Positions 33,688 to 46,370 of a DNA stretch of 64,000 nucleotides are shown here, one piece after another; the stretch's first letter is position 1, and every line of letters starts with the position of its first letter. The DNA comes from Arthrobacter sp. Hiyo8 (GTDB taxonomy: Bacteria; Actinomycetota; Actinomycetes; Actinomycetales; Micrococcaceae): NCBI GenBank assembly GCA_001549895.1, contig AP014719.1, positions 3,596,001 through 3,660,000 on the forward strand, read 5' to 3'. The position numbers and the translations under genes were made by a program. Below the pieces are notes generated by a model, which searched no databases, had not been told where the DNA came from, and saw nothing but the letters and a program-made list of their open reading frames with translations.

Positions 33688-33717
33688 TTTCACCAAATCC
33701 AAAGCCCCAAGTAGACT
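33688..33717 (+). promoter_or_regulatory. Candidate tuf promoter
   Basis: TTTCAC (33688-33693), an 18-bp spacer and TAGACT (33712-33717) lie about 70 nt before the tuf start, in a 234-nt gap with no terminator after fusA. The -10 matches those seen before tRNA-Trp (13750) and secY (51258), so tuf probably has its own promoter in addition to read-through. Confidence 0.5.
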
Positions 33718-33786
33718 TGCTGGAGTTTCTGCCGCGAAAAGCGCGGCCGAGGAGCAACTCACTTGAAATCGTTCTAGGAGGAACCT

Positions 33787-34977
33787 GTGGCAAAGGCAAA
33801 GTTCGAGCGGACTAAGCCGCACGTCAACATCGGCACCATTGGTCACGTTGACCACGGTAAGACGACGCTGACTGCCGCCATTTCCAAGGTGCTGTACGAC
33901 AAGTACCCCACTCTCAACGAGCAGCGCGACTTCGCGTCGATTGACTCTGCTCCGGAAGAGCGCCAGCGTGGTATTACCATCAACATCTCCCACGTTGAGT
34001 ACCAGACCGAGAAGCGCCACTACGCACACGTAGACGCTCCGGGTCACGCTGACTACATCAAGAACATGATCACCGGTGCTGCCCAGATGGACGGTGCGAT
34101 CCTCGTGGTTGCCGCCACTGACGGCCCGATGGCTCAGACCCGCGAGCACGTTCTGCTCGCCCGCCAGGTTGGTGTTCCCTACCTGCTGGTCGCGCTGAAC
34201 AAGTCCGACATGGTCGACGACGAAGAGCTTCTCGACCTCGTTGAAATGGAAGTTCGCGAGCTGCTCAGCGCTCAGGGCTTCGATGGCGACGACGCTCCCG
34301 TTGTCCGCGTTTCCGGCCTCAAGGCACTCGAAGGCGACCCGGTTTGGGTCAAGTCCGTCGAGGACCTCATGGAAGCTGTCGACAACTCGGTTCCGGACCC
34401 CGTTCGTGACCGCGACAAGCCGTTCCTGATGCCGATCGAAGACGTCTTCACGATCACCGGTCGTGGCACCGTTGTTACGGGTCGCGCCGAGCGCGGTACC
34501 CTCGCGATCAACTCGGAAGTTGAAATCGTTGGTATCCGTCCGGTCCAGAAGACCACCGTTACCGGTATCGAGATGTTCCACAAGCAGCTCGACGAAGCAT
34601 GGGCCGGCGAGAACTGTGGCCTCCTGCTCCGCGGTCTGAAGCGCGACGACGTCGAGCGTGGCCAGGTTGTCGTCAAGCCGGGTTCCATCACCCCGCACAC
34701 CGACTTCGAGGCCAACGTCTACATCCTTTCCAAGGACGAAGGCGGACGTCACAACCCGTTCTACTCGAACTACCGCCCGCAGTTCTACTTCCGTACCACG
34801 GACGTAACCGGCGTTATCACCCTGCCGGAAGGCACGGAAATGGTTATGCCTGGCGACAACACTGAGATGACCGTTGAGCTCATCCAGCCGATCGCTATGG
34901 AAGAGGGCCTCGGCTTCGCAATCCGTGAAGGTGGCCGCACCGTTGGTTCGGGACGTGTTACCAAGATCATCAAGTAG
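33787..34977 (+). CDS. tuf: Elongation factor Tu
   Basis: GTG at 33787 with AGGAGG upstream; 396 residues, uninterrupted. It shows [20 protein letters not shown] (G1), the effector loop [36 protein letters not shown] (G3) and [14 protein letters not shown] (G4), then beta-barrel domains 2 and 3 ending [18 protein letters not shown]. It brings aminoacyl-tRNA to the ribosome. A very strong terminator follows. Confidence 0.97.
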   Translation: MAKAKFERTKPHVNIGTIGHVDHGKTTLTAAISKVLYDKYPTLNEQRDFASIDSAPEERQRGITINISHVEYQTEKRHYAHVDAPGHADYIKNMITGAAQMDGAILVVAATDGPMAQTREHVLLARQVGVPYLLVALNKSDMVDDEELLDLVEMEVRELLSAQGFDGDDAPVVRVSGLKALEGDPVWVKSVEDLMEAVDNSVPDPVRDRDKPFLMPIEDVFTITGRGTVVTGRAERGTLAINSEVEIVGIRPVQKTTVTGIEMFHKQLDEAWAGENCGLLLRGLKRDDVERGQVVVKPGSITPHTDFEANVYILSKDEGGRHNPFYSNYRPQFYFRTTDVTGVITLPEGTEMVMPGDNTEMTVELIQPIAMEEGLGFAIREGGRTVGSGRVTKIIK

Positions 34978-35028
34978 TTTCTACTTGTAGATCGGTGGAG
35001 GATCGGACGCCTGGCGTCCGGTAGCAAA

Positions 35029-35072
35029 GCAAAGAAGAACCCCGTCACTATCGTGGCGGGGTTCTTCTTTGC
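35029..35072 (+). terminator. Strong terminator of tuf
   Basis: GCAAAGAAGAACCCCG (35029-35044) is the exact reverse complement of 35057-35072, with a 12-nt loop that can pair further (CAC with GTG). It closes the str cluster 51 nt after the tuf stop. Confidence 0.9.
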
Positions 35073-35173
35073 TATGGTTTATCTATCGAATGGATTAATG
35101 ACGAAGTGTGGATCCGTGACTTTGCGGATCCGCAGGCCGTGCGGCTTCGTCGCCCATGGACAGGAGAGCAGGA

Positions 35174-38100
35174 ATGTCTGGCTTTTTTGGCACTATCCTC
35201 GTAATGGTTTTTGTCCTGGTCACTGCTTCGGTGTCGTATTCCTCAGGGAAATCGAAAGGGCGTTGGCTTGCCGAACGTGCTGCCGAACGGCTTGCAGACA
35301 ATTCCGTCAGGCAGTATCGCTCAGGCTATCTGGCCGGCCACCTTGCAGGGTGGCGCGACGCCGAGGCCCGCCGCGGAGCTGCTCCCGCGGAGTACCGGGC
35401 GTCCGGCCCGTCGCGCCCGGAGGGTTGGCAAACGCGCGCGACAGCTCCCGTTCAGGGCGTCCCGGCCCTAGCAACTCCAGGCCAGGCCGCCTCAGCCAAG
35501 ACCGTTCCGGCCCTGCCCGTTGCAGTTGAGCCCTGGCCATTCCCCATCCAGCCGCAACCAGCCCGGATGCAAGCAATCCAGTCGCCAGAGGCCCGGATCC
35601 CGCCGGAGGCGCTGCGGGAAGAGGAAGCGGCCCGGAAACGGAAGCGGGACCGGCAGAACATCAACATCACCCTCTACGTGGCAAGCCTGCTGCTGGTCGC
35701 CGCTTCGGCGCTGTTCATCGGCTCCAGCCTTCCGTCCGTTCTCCGCTTCGTCGGAGTCTGGGCCATCACGGCTGCCTTCTATGCTGCGGGTTTCATCCTT
35801 CACGCGAGGGCTTCCAGGCTTCGGCCCGCCGCGATCGCCTTCGCGGGAACAGGCCTTGCGTTGATCCCCGTGACGGGCCTGGCGATGTACAACTTCGCGT
35901 TGCACAATGGCCCGGCGGCCTGGCTGGTTACGTCCATCGTCGGGACGGTGGCCTATGTTGTCGCCGCGGTGCGACTCGACAACAGGGTTCTCGCTTTCCT
36001 GTCGTTGAGCTTCGTGGTCTCCGCGGCGTGGTCGGGCGTGTCCATGCTGGGCGGTGCCCTCGTCTGGTATTTCGCATGCCTGATCGGATTCGCCGTAGTC
36101 CTGACCCCTATAGCCATGCGCAGACCGCGCTGGCTTCCGCCGGTCTATGTCCGGCCCTTGATGTCCCTCCACCCCTATGTGGTGCCGCTCGTTACGCTTG
36201 CCGCGAGCTTCGTTCCCCAACATTTGGGGAAGGGCGAGTACGCCATCGTCATGATGGCGTGTGGACTGTATTTTGCCGTGATGGCGGCCCTTCCGCAGGG
36301 CATCTTCCGGCTCCCACAGTTCTATGCCGCGCGGCTCTTATTCACGGTGGCGTTCCTTGTACTCCTGTCCGACGCGGGGCTTGGACTCCCGGAAGTGCTG
36401 CTGGCCGGCGTCGTTCTCCTTGCGGCGCAGTCGCTATGGTCGGCATTCGACAGCAGCCGGCTGGTCCGTTGGTTCCCTGGGCCGGGCACATCCCAGGCGA
36501 TCCGGCGCTGCCGCATTGATGCCGTGGCGTGTTTTGGCCTTCAATCGGCGGCTGCATTCATGGCGGGCTTTGCCATCCTGGTCCGGCATTCCGCGACGCC
36601 CGTGGGGATCCCGTTGTTCGCGACCCTCCTGTGCGGTCTGGTCCTGGCGTGGAAGCTGGGCGGCGAGGCCGAGTGGCTCCCTGTTTCCGCTCTTGTGATT
36701 GCTGCCCCGTTTGCCGATGAGCTGGGCGGTTGGCCGACAGCGGCATTGTTGGCTATCGCCGGCGCGTTCTGGCTGCTGCGCGCAAGTAGGCCTAGGGAGG
36801 GCAAGCGCAAGGTCTTTGTCCTCGCGGGGCGCATTGCGCTCACTCTCAGTGTCCCGGCAGCGACGGCGGCGGTAGTGCCGGAGACTCCCGAGCGCCTTGC
36901 CGCCGTCGTCCTGGCGTTCCTCGCCGCAGTGACGTTTCAGTTGCTATTGGAGGCTGCGCTGGTCCGCTCGGGTGTCAGCACCTTCGCGCCGACCGCCTGC
37001 CTCGCAGCCTTTGCCGGTACCGGCATGGCAGCGCTGCCTTTGCTTTTTTGCTGGACCAAGCATCGGGCCAGCCCCTCACTGTATCGGCCGTGGTGATTCA
37101 TGTCCTTGCAGTCGCTTTGCTCGGCTTGACGCTGTTCCCGAAAGCTGTGGGCGACGCCGTGAGGACCGGAAGGGTGGTCGAGTTCCTCGCCCCGGCGGCA
37201 TTTGCCTGGTCGGGGGCGTTGTCCTTCGGGCAGTGTCCGTGTCGTTGGGAAACACGGTGTTGCTCGTCGGTGCGCTGTACTTCGCCGTTCAGGCGCTCCG
37301 CCTTCCCCGCACCCTGCATCGCCGCAGCTATTGGTGGCAGCCCGTGCGCTCGTCACCCTGCTCGCCGGCACAGGCTATCTGCAGCTGCTCCGGGACGGAG
37401 GCGATTTGGTGGTGGCGGGGGAGAGGCTTCAACTTGCCACCGTGGTGTTCGTCGCCTTGACAGTCCAACTGATTCCGCCCCTCGTGGAGGCGGTCCGCGG
37501 TATTGACCGGGGCCTTGCGACAGTCGATTCCGCCGTGGTGCTCCCCTTCATGGCCGGCGCAGTCGCCGTCGTCAGCGTCTCCGGGAGGTACTCCGACGGC
37601 TCCGTGGCCGGAAGCTGGCAGGCGGTGGCGATCTCGATCACCATGGCGGCGTCGGCTGTGGCGGCGGGTTCCTGCTTCGCACCGAGGCCGCCTCCGCGGT
37701 CTTCGCGCCGGCGACGTTGGCGCTCTTGCTATTGCTTCGCGGTGGGCACATTCACGAGGTCGAGGCTTTGCTTGCCATCTTCGCCGTATTCAGCGGCGTC
37801 ATGGTCGCTGCGGTGCCCGCGCGCATGGCGAAGGGCGTCTACTTCATCGCCGCCAGGATTCTCACGGCCGCCGTTGCCGCGGTATTTGCCCACGACGTAT
37901 CAGCCTCCGCCACGGCGGTGTCGCTGACTTTCGCGGGAGTCCTGGTGTTGCAGCACATCATCCGCGGGCTCATGCGGAACCGATTGCAGCAGATTCCCTT
38001 CCAACAAGCAGCAGTGTGGGTGACGCTCAGCGCGCAAGCAGTGCTGCCGGCGACGTACCTTTCGTCTGTGTCTCAGCCGGAAGCCCACGACGGCGGCCGC

Positions 38101-39326
38101 TGGGTGCTGCTGCTTGAGCTGGCCGTGCTGTTGGTTTCCGCCGTGGTCGCTCATCGGATCTTCACCGCCCGAGGCGCTGTGTATTTCACCATTCCGGCGT
38201 CGATTGCAGTGGTGGTGGCGGCCGGACCCGAGGTGTCCTTCCCTCCCGGGACCTGGCTGGCCGAACCCTTGCTGGGCCACACGGCGGTGCCCCTGGTGCT
38301 GCTCGCTATGTCACTCGTGGTGACTTGCGTGAGGCTACTCGTCCAACCAGGAAGCGGCGTCCCTGAACGTTGGTTCTGGCTGGCGGCGTCGCTGGCCTTC
38401 GGCGGTGCCGGAGGGTGGCGTCCGTTGATGTATCGGACACCGCCATGGGAATGGCTGGACTGGTGCTGGCGGTGGTCTGCTTCGTGGCCTCCCACGTCGA
38501 GGGAATGCCGGGCTTCTACCCGCTTGCCTCCGCCGCGAGCCTCGTTGGTGCTACGGTCTTGGCTGCTTCGGTCCTGGATGACGCTCGGCCCCTGTGGCTG
38601 TCTGGGGCTCAATGGGAGGATTTCCTGCCGTGGCTCCTGGGCTGCGCAGGATCGGCCGCTGTGCTTTACGCTGTCCGTTGGTCCCGGATCCCGGCGTGGG
38701 ATCGCACCCAGTGCGCAAGTTGTCGCTCGCTGTAACAGCAGGAGGGGGATTTGCCCTGGCCGCAGCTGCAGGCCTACTGCACGATGACACCGCTGTGGCA
38801 GGAACGTGCTTGCTCGGCGCTGCCGTGGCCGTGGCTTTCCTCGAGGTACCACGCGCCATCAGATTCGCTGTCGCGGAGCTCGGTGCGGTGCTGGTGCTCT
38901 CAGCCGCACAGCGGGCGGTCCTCTTCGTCCATGGAGCCAGGCCGAGTTCTTCTGGGTGGTGCAGTGGTTCGCGGTCCTGGGTGCGGTTTTGGCAGGGGTG
39001 CGCTATTACGTTGGGGACACGCTGGAGGGGCGTATCAGAGGGGGGATCGCTTCAGGCTTGTTGTCCTTCGGAGGCCTCCTCTCGATAGTGCCAGGAAGCC
39101 TCTTCCCGGCACTGTGCCACAGCAGCTATGGGTCCTCGTCGGATTTGCGGTGCTAGTGCTTGCCGGACTTGTCCTCGCCGAGCGCACGTTCGTGTGGTGG
39201 GGTGCCGTGGGTGTTGCGCTCAGCGTGATGTGGGCCCTTCGTTCCTATGCCTTCGCGATGCTCGCCGTGATCGCCTTGGCATTGATTGTCCTTGCGGTCT
39301 GGCGCCTCAACAGGACTGCGCCCTGA
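35174..39326 (+). CDS. Very large polytopic membrane protein (~1385 residues), frame broken
   Basis: ATG at 35174 (MSGFFGTILVMVFVLVTASV). A first helix is followed by a Pro/Ala-rich cytosolic region and a basic stretch (EEEAARKRKRDRQNINITLY), then some 30 or more hydrophobic segments to the end (VIALALIVLAVWRLNRTAP). The segment ALFIGSSLPSVLRFVGVWAI with the following AIAFAGTGLALIPVTGLAMY resembles DUF2157/DUF2339-like or SCO7613-like multi-span proteins. That link is weak and no function is known. Eight breaks (near 37048, 37227, 37320, 37668, 38410, 38709, 38938, 39108) are nearly all repaired by one base in a T, G or C run. The high break count follows from the gene's length. Confidence 0.65.
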
Positions 39327-39354
39327 TACCGTTGCCTCAAGGGAGGAATGCGAA

Positions 39355-39480
39355 ATGGGAACGCTGATTTTTCTGGTCTTGGTGGTTGTTGTGGTAGCCG
39401 GGGTGTTGTGGGGAAGGAAATACTTCCGCCGCGAGATCGAGCGCGCCAAGCGCATCAATCGGGCGAACAGGAAAGACTGA
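39355..39480 (+). CDS. Small single-pass membrane protein, 41 residues
   Basis: ATG at 39355 with GGAGG at 39342-39346. One transmembrane helix (GTLIFLVLVVVVVAGVLWG) is followed by a strongly basic tail (RKYFRREIERAKRINRANRK). It starts 28 nt after the large membrane protein and is probably co-transcribed with it. Function is unknown. The good ribosome site and positive-inside tail support a real gene. Confidence 0.65.
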   Translation: MGTLIFLVLVVVVVAGVLWGRKYFRREIERAKRINRANRKD

Positions 39481-39513
39481 TTTAGCACAATCGGTCCACA
39501 AAGTGACTTCGAA

Positions 39514-40939
<1,426 letters not shown>

Positions 40940-41326
40940 GCCCCATCATCCCGAGCGCAGGTGCCGATGGCAATGGTCAGGGAGGCCCGATTGGCTTATG
41001 CCGGGGAATTCCGGCATACTAGGTGAGTTGTTCAAGCGCTTCTTCGCGTCCCGATCCGGATAATGCCGGGTGTCAGGGTCCAAGCTGAAGCCCAAACATA
41101 ACCCAGATCCCCAAAGGAATACGGACGCGTTTGCGTGGAAATCGCGACACGCCCGACCGCGGGGGTCGGTTACACCGGCAAGTTGAGGAACCCGGATCCC
41201 TCCGGATTCAGCTTGTGCGGCGGGTGGTAGTACTACTTCAAATGCTTCGGCAGCCACATACAACACGTAAGTGAACAGGGCAGCCTTTATTCGAGGGCAG
41301 CACAGACTGAAAGAGAGTCAGGCGAC
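40940..41326 (+). promoter_or_regulatory. Divergent gap with dyad and candidate S10 promoter
   Basis: No gene is present in these 387 nt. TTGGCT (40991-40996) and CATACT (41015-41020) with an 18-bp spacer form a possible promoter for rpsJ. Its spacer contains a dyad, TATGCCGG at 40997-41004 and CCGGCATA at 41011-41018. The leader of about 300 nt before rpsJ is long, as in other S10 operons, but I find no convincing L4-type hairpin. The dyad could instead be an operator for the GH1 gene. Confidence 0.4.
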
Positions 41327-41634
41327 ATGGCGGGACAAAAAATCCGCATCCGGCTGAAGTCATATGACCACGAGGTCATTGATGTTTCAGCGCGGAAGAT
41401 CGTTGAGACGGTCACGCGCGCAGGCGCAACGGTAGTGGGCCCGTGCCGCTGCCGACGGAGAAGAACGTGTACTGCGTTATCCGCTCTCCCCACAAGTACA
41501 AGGACAGCCGTGAGCACTTTGAAATGCGTACTCACAAGCGTCTGATCGACATCATCGACCCCACGCCGAAGGCTGTTGACTCGCTTATGCGTCTCGACCT
41601 GCCGGCCGACGTGAACATCGAAATCAAGCTGTAG
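41327..41634 (+). CDS. rpsJ: 30S ribosomal protein S10, frame broken
   Basis: ATG at 41327 ([20 protein letters not shown]); 102 residues after repair. One G is missing near 41443 (GCCCGTGCC for GCCCGGTGCC), which restores [20 protein letters not shown]. The NusB-binding and ribosomal face [20 protein letters not shown] is intact, as is the end [12 protein letters not shown]. It is the first gene of the S10 cluster and also serves in Nus antitermination complexes. rplC follows 18 nt later. Confidence 0.95.
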
Positions 41635-41652
41635 GGAGGTGCTGAGAAAACT

Positions 41653-42302
41653 ATGACCGCAACCCGTAACGTAAAGGGCCTGCTGGGCACGAAGCTCGGC
41701 ATGACCCAGGTCTGGGACGAGAACAACAAGCTCATCCCGGTAACTGTCGTCCAGGCTGACTCCAACGTCATCACCCAGCTGCGCAACGCAGAGACTGATG
41801 GCTATGTCGCCGTTCAGATCGGCTACGGCCAGATCGATCCCCGCAAGGTCACCAAGCCGCTGGCTGGTCACTTTGAAAAGGCTGGCGTAACTCCTCGCCG
41901 CCACGTCGTCGAACTGCGCACTGCAGACGCCGCGTCTTACGAACTGGGCCAGGAGCTTTCTGTTGAGCTCTTCGAAGCCGGTCAGAAGATCGACGTCGTC
42001 GGCACCAGCAAGGGTAAGGGCTTCGCCGGTGTTATGAAGCGTCACGGCTTCCACGGTGTTGGAGCCTCCCACGGTGCGCACAAGAACCACCGCAAGCCCG
42101 GTTCAATCGGTGGCGCATCCACCCCGAGCCGCGTCTTCAAGGGTCTGAAAATGGCCGGTCGCATGGGCGCAGAACGTCACACCACGCTGAACCTCACGGT
42201 TCACGCTGTTGACGCCGAGAAGTCGCTGCTCCTTATCAAGGGTGCCGTCCCGGTGCCCGCGGCCAGGTCGTCCTCGTACGCACCGCCGTGAAGGGAGCCT
42301 AG
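41653..42302 (+). CDS. rplC: 50S ribosomal protein L3, frame broken at end
   Basis: ATG at 41653 ([20 protein letters not shown]). The long extension that reaches the peptidyl-transferase centre ([20 protein letters not shown], then [12 protein letters not shown]) is intact. One G is missing near 42252 (CCCGGTGCC for CCCGGGTGCC). The repaired end reads [20 protein letters not shown], giving about 216 residues. It starts 18 nt after rpsJ and ends 4 nt before rplD. Confidence 0.95.
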
Positions 42303-42306
42303 TTAA

Positions 42307-42924
42307 ATGACTAGCACTGTCAAGGTAGACCTGCCTGCAGAGATCTTCGACGTCCAGACCAACGTGCCGCTGCTGCACCAGGTCGTCGTCGCACAGCTCG
42401 CTGCTGCTCGCCAGGGTACCCACAAGACCAAGACCCGCGCCGAAGTTTCCGGTGCAGGCCGCAAGCCGTTCAAGCAGAAGGGCACCGGCCGCGCCCGTCA
42501 GGGTTCCATCCGTGCTCCTCACATGACCGGTGGTGGCATCGTCCACGGCCCGACGCCGCGTGACTACAGCCAGCGGACCCCCAAGAAGATGAAGGCTGCC
42601 GCACTGCGTGGCGCCCTGTCCGACCGCGCCCGTAACGGCCGCATCCACGTCGTTTCTGAACTGGTTGCCGGCACCAAGCCGTCCTCCAAGGCAGCACTGG
42701 CCGCGTTGCGTGCAGTCTCCGAGCGTCGGAACCTGCTCGTTGTTATCGAGCGCGCCAACGATGTTGCCGCACTTTCCGTGCGCAACCTCGCAGATGTTCA
42801 CGTTCTGTACGCAGACCAGCTGAACACCTACGACGTGCTGGTTTCCGACGACGTTGTCTTCACCAAGGCTGCGTTCGAGGCTTTCATCGCTGACAAGGCA
42901 AAGAACGAGGAGGATGCCAAGTGA
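42307..42924 (+). CDS. rplD: 50S ribosomal protein L4
   Basis: ATG at 42307; 205 residues, uninterrupted. The exit-tunnel loop is clear ([20 protein letters not shown], then [20 protein letters not shown]), as is the C-terminal fold ending [21 protein letters not shown]4 is the autoregulator of the S10 operon in E. coli; whether that holds here is not visible. The stop overlaps the rplW start (GTGA). Confidence 0.96.
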   Translation: MTSTVKVDLPAEIFDVQTNVPLLHQVVVAQLAAARQGTHKTKTRAEVSGAGRKPFKQKGTGRARQGSIRAPHMTGGGIVHGPTPRDYSQRTPKKMKAAALRGALSDRARNGRIHVVSELVAGTKPSSKAALAALRAVSERRNLLVVIERANDVAALSVRNLADVHVLYADQLNTYDVLVSDDVVFTKAAFEAFIADKAKNEEDAK

Positions 42925-43226
42925 GTGCAGCCACCATCAAAGACCCGCGCGACGTCGTCATTGCACCCGTCGTTTCGGAAAAGAGCTACGGCCTGATCGA
43001 CGAGGGCAAGTACACCTTCCTGGTGGACCCCCGCTCGAACAAGACCGAGATCAAGCTGGCCGTGGAGAAGATTTTCTCCGTCAAGGTCGAATCGATCAAC
43101 ACCATCAACCGTGCCGGTAAGCGCAAGCGGACCAAATTCGGCTGGGGACAGCGCAAGAGCACCAAGCGTGCAATTGTCACCCTCAAAGAAGGCACAATCG
43201 ACATCTTCGGCGGTCCGCTCGCGTAG
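42921..43226 (+). CDS. rplW: 50S ribosomal protein L23
   Basis: GTG at 42921 overlapping rplD; 101 residues. It shows [20 protein letters not shown], then [20 protein letters not shown], and the tunnel loop [21 protein letters not shown]23 is the docking site for signal recognition particle and trigger factor at the tunnel exit. rplB follows 29 nt later. Confidence 0.96.
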   Translation: MSAATIKDPRDVVIAPVVSEKSYGLIDEGKYTFLVDPRSNKTEIKLAVEKIFSVKVESINTINRAGKRKRTKFGWGQRKSTKRAIVTLKEGTIDIFGGPLA

Positions 43227-43255
43227 CGGAGACCACTTTAACGAGGAAATGAATT

Positions 43256-44093
43256 ATGGGAATCCGTAAATACAAGCCGACTACCCCGGCCGTCGCGGCT
43301 CGAGCGTAGCCGACTTCTCCGAAATCACGCGATCGACTCCGGAAAAGTCGTTGCTGCGTCCGCTGCACAAGACTGGCGGCCGTAACAACACCGGTAAGAT
43401 CACTACCCGTCACAAGGGTGGTGGCCACAAGCGCCAGTACCGTCTGATCGACTTCCGTCGCCACGACAAGGACGGCGTCAACGCCCGCGTTGCCGAAATC
43501 GAGTACGATCCGAACCGCACGGCTCGCATCGCCCTCCTGCACTACGTTGATGGCACCAAGCGTTACATCATCGCCCCGAACAAGCTGTCCCAGGGTGACT
43601 TCGTCGAGGCTGGCCCGACGCTGACATCAAGCCGGGCAACAACTTGCCGTTGCGCAACATCCCGGTTGGTACCACCATCCACGCAGTTGAACTGCGTCCG
43701 GGTGGCGGCGCCAAGATGGCCCGTTCCGCAGGTGCTTCGGTTCAGCTCGTCGCCAAGGAAGGCCGTTTCGCCCAGCTGCGTCTGCCCTCCGGTGAAATCC
43801 GCAACGTTGACGTGCGCTGCCGCGCTACCGTCGGCGAGGTCGGCAACGCCGAGCAGTCGAACATCAACTGGGGTAAGGCCGGCCGTATGCGCTGGAAGGG
43901 CGTTCGCCCGACCGTCCGTGGTGTCGCCATGAACCCGGTCGATCACCCGCACGGTGGTGGTGAAGGTAAGACTTCCGGTGGACGTCACCCGGTCAACCCG
44001 AACGGTAAGCGTGAAGGCCGCACCCGCCGCCCCAACAAAGAGAGCGACAAGCTTATTGTTCGTCGCCGCCGTACTGGCAAGAACAAGCGATAG
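43256..44093 (+). CDS. rplB: 50S ribosomal protein L2, two frame breaks
   Basis: ATG at 43256 ([20 protein letters not shown] after repair). One G is missing near 43289 and one A near 43618; without them the protein would stop after 17 residues. Restored length is 279 to 280 residues. Conserved parts are [40 protein letters not shown], and the catalytic-centre loop [20 protein letters not shown] containing the essential His. It contacts 23S rRNA at the peptidyl-transferase centre and subunit interface. Confidence 0.95.
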
Positions 44094-44105
44094 GAGCCTG
44101 GACAC

Positions 44106-44386
44106 ATGCCACGCAGCCTGAAAAAAGGTCCTTTCGTAGACCAGCACCTCTTTGTGAAGGTCGCCAGGGAAAACGAAAAGGGCACCAAGAACGTCATCAA
44201 GACCTGGTCCCGCCGTTCGATGATCGTCCGGACATGCTGGGTCACACGATTGCCGTTCACGACGGACGCAAGCACATTCCGGTGTTTGTCACTGAGTCGA
44301 TGGTCGGGCACAAGCTCGGCGAATTCGCTCCCACGCGGACATTCCGCGGCCATGTCAAGGACGACCGTAAGGGCAAGCGCCGCTAA
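44106..44386 (+). CDS. rpsS: 30S ribosomal protein S19, frame broken
   Basis: ATG at 44106 ([20 protein letters not shown]). One C is missing near 44229 (GTCCGG for GTCCCGG). After repair the protein continues [20 protein letters not shown], then [20 protein letters not shown], and ends [10 protein letters not shown], giving 93 residues, the usual length. S19 forms the 30S head with S13. rplV begins 38 nt later. Confidence 0.95.
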
Positions 44387-44424
44387 GGCGCTCGCTCTAC
44401 GGCTAAGACGAGAGAAGGAAAGCA

Positions 44425-44790
44425 ATGGAAGCCAAGGCTATTGCGCGTCACATCCGCGTAACGCCTATGAAGGCCCGGCGCGTCGTCAACCTTGTTCGTG
44501 GTAAGCAAGCGAATGAGGCTCTGGCAATTCTGAAGTTCGCCGAACAGGCAGCTTCGGAGCCGGTATTCAAGGTAGTTCAGTCGGCAATGGCAAACGCACG
44601 GGTCCTCGCGGACCGCGACGGCGTTGCCTTTGACGAAGGAGACCTCTACATCAGCGAAGCGTTTGTTGATGAAGGCCCGACCATGAAGCGGTTCCAGCCG
44701 CGTGCTCAGGGTCGCGCATTTCAGATCAAGAAGCGCACGAGCCACATCACCGTGGTAGTCGCTACCCCGGAGAAAGAGGAGGCTCGCTAA
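44425..44790 (+). CDS. rplV: 50S ribosomal protein L22
   Basis: ATG at 44425 with AGAAGGAAAG upstream; 121 residues, uninterrupted. It shows [20 protein letters not shown], then [20 protein letters not shown], and the tunnel beta-hairpin [20 protein letters not shown]. This hairpin lines the exit tunnel near the macrolide site. rpsC starts directly after the stop. Confidence 0.96.
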   Translation: MEAKAIARHIRVTPMKARRVVNLVRGKQANEALAILKFAEQAASEPVFKVVQSAMANARVLADRDGVAFDEGDLYISEAFVDEGPTMKRFQPRAQGRAFQIKKRTSHITVVVATPEKEEAR

Positions 44791-45627
44791 GTGGGACAGA
44801 AAGTAAACCCGCACGGGTTCCGACTCGGCATCACCACCGATCACGTATCGCACTGGTTTGCTGACAGCACCAAGGCTGGCCAGCGGTACAAGGACTTCGT
44901 TCGCGAAGACATCCGCATCCGCCAGCTCATGTCCACGGGCATGGAGCGCGCTGGCATCGCCAAGGTCGAAATCGAGCGCACCCGTGACCGTGTCCGCGTG
45001 GACATCCACACGGCCCGCCCGGGTATCGTCATCGGCCGCCGCGGCGCAGAAGCAGACCGCATTCGCGGCGAGCTCGAGAAGCTCACCGGCAAGCAGGTCC
45101 AGCTGAACATCCTCGAGGTCAAGAACCCCGAGATGGAAGCCCAGCTTGTTGCCCAGGGCGTTGCTGAGCAGCTGACTTCCCGCGTGGCTTTCCGCCGTGC
45201 GATGAAGAAGGCCATGCAGTCCGCACAGCGTGCGGGTGCCAAGGGTATCCGTATTGCTTGCTCCGGTCGACTGGGTGGCGCAGAAATGTCCCGCTCGGAG
45301 TTCTACCGCGAAGGCCGTGTGCCCCTGCACACCCTGCGTGCGAACATCGACTACGGCTTCTACGAAGCCAAGACCACCTTCGGCCGCATCGGCGTGAAGG
45401 TCTGGATCTACAAGGGCGACGTCACTGCCAAGGAACTGGCTCAGCAGGCAGCTGCTGCTCCGTCCCGTGGCCGTGGTCCGAGCGACCGCCCGGGCCGCCC
45501 GGGTGGCGCCGACCGTGGTGACCGCCGTCGTCGTACCGACCGTCCGGCAGCTGACGCAGCACCTGTTGCTGCAGAGGCTCCGGCAGCTGAAGCTGCTGCT
45601 CCCGCAGCAGAAGGAGGACAGGCTTAA
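44791..45627 (+). CDS. rpsC: 30S ribosomal protein S3 with long C-terminal tail
   Basis: GTG at 44791; 278 residues, against about 210 to 235 in many bacteria. The KH domain is intact ([20 protein letters not shown]) together with the C-terminal core [20 protein letters not shown]. An extra tail of about 60 residues, first Arg/Gly/Asp-rich ([20 protein letters not shown]), then Ala/Glu/Pro-rich, is predicted to be disordered. S3 forms the mRNA entry channel, so the tail would lie near incoming mRNA. Such tails are common in Micrococcaceae. Confidence 0.96.
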   Translation: MGQKVNPHGFRLGITTDHVSHWFADSTKAGQRYKDFVREDIRIRQLMSTGMERAGIAKVEIERTRDRVRVDIHTARPGIVIGRRGAEADRIRGELEKLTGKQVQLNILEVKNPEMEAQLVAQGVAEQLTSRVAFRRAMKKAMQSAQRAGAKGIRIACSGRLGGAEMSRSEFYREGRVPLHTLRANIDYGFYEAKTTFGRIGVKVWIYKGDVTAKELAQQAAAAPSRGRGPSDRPGRPGGADRGDRRRRTDRPAADAAPVAAEAPAAEAAAPAAEGGQA

Positions 45628-46044
45628 ATGCTTATCCCACGTCGAGTCAAGCACCGTAAGCAGCACCACCCGGGTCGTTCCGGCGCTGCAACGGGCGGCA
45701 CCAAGGTCACCTTCGGTGAGTACGGCATCCAGGCGCTGAGCCCGGCCTACGTCACGAACCGTCAGATCGAGTCTGCCCGTATCGCGATGACCCGCCACAT
45801 CAAGCGTGGCGGTAAGGTCTGGATCAACATTTATCCGGACCGTCCGCTGACGAAGAAGCCGGCCGAAACCCGCATGGGTTCCGGTAAGGGTTCTCCGGAA
45901 TGGTGGGTCGCAAACGTCAAGCCGGGCCGCGTTCTCTTCGAGCTCGCCGGTGTCAATGAAGAGGTAGCTCGCGAGGCACTGCGCCTGGCAATCCACAAGC
46001 TGCCGTTGAAGGCACGCATTGTGCGTCGCGAAGGTGGTGAATAG
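45628..46044 (+). CDS. rplP: 50S ribosomal protein L16
   Basis: ATG at 45628 immediately after rpsC; 138 residues. It shows [20 protein letters not shown], then [20 protein letters not shown], and [20 protein letters not shown] near the A-site tRNA elbow. Length and motifs are standard. rpmC follows after 2 nt. Confidence 0.96.
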   Translation: MLIPRRVKHRKQHHPGRSGAATGGTKVTFGEYGIQALSPAYVTNRQIESARIAMTRHIKRGGKVWINIYPDRPLTKKPAETRMGSGKGSPEWWVANVKPGRVLFELAGVNEEVAREALRLAIHKLPLKARIVRREGGE

Positions 46045-46046
46045 AA

Positions 46047-46370
46047 ATGGCAGTAGGGTCGAAGGATCTCGCACCCGCACAGCTGGACGGTTTCGACAAC
46101 GAGCGTCTCGTTGAAGAACTCCGCAAGTCCAAGGAAGAGCTGTTCAACCTGCGTTTCCAGTCCGCCACCGGACAGCTGGAGAACCACGGTCGTCTGCGCG
46201 CGGTAAAGAAGGACATCGCACGCATCTACACCGTTCTCCGTGAGCGCGAGCTGGGCATTCGTGCCGAGGTTGCCGCACCGGTTGTGGAAGCCAAGGAAGA
46301 AAAGAAGTCCAAGAAGGCAGAAGCCAAGGCTGAGAAGGCCGAAGCCGAGGCTGGAGAGGACGCCAAGTGA
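46047..46370 (+). CDS. rpmC: 50S ribosomal protein L29 with C-terminal extension
   Basis: ATG at 46047; 107 residues, where ~65 to 75 is usual. The core two-helix L29 is clear ([20 protein letters not shown], then [20 protein letters not shown]). The added tail is Lys/Glu/Ala-rich ([20 protein letters not shown]) and probably helical or disordered. L29 sits by the tunnel exit near L23. The stop overlaps the rpsQ start (GTGA). Confidence 0.94.
   Translation: MAVGSKDLAPAQLDGFDNERLVEELRKSKEELFNLRFQSATGQLENHGRLRAVKKDIARIYTVLRERELGIRAEVAAPVVEAKEEKKSKKAEAKAEKAEAEAGEDAK

Noticed and set aside
35174..39326. The large membrane protein as a decayed pseudogene
   Set aside because: Its breaks are single-base run contractions at the same density as in essential genes. 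Hydrophobic pattern and codon bias continue through all frames.
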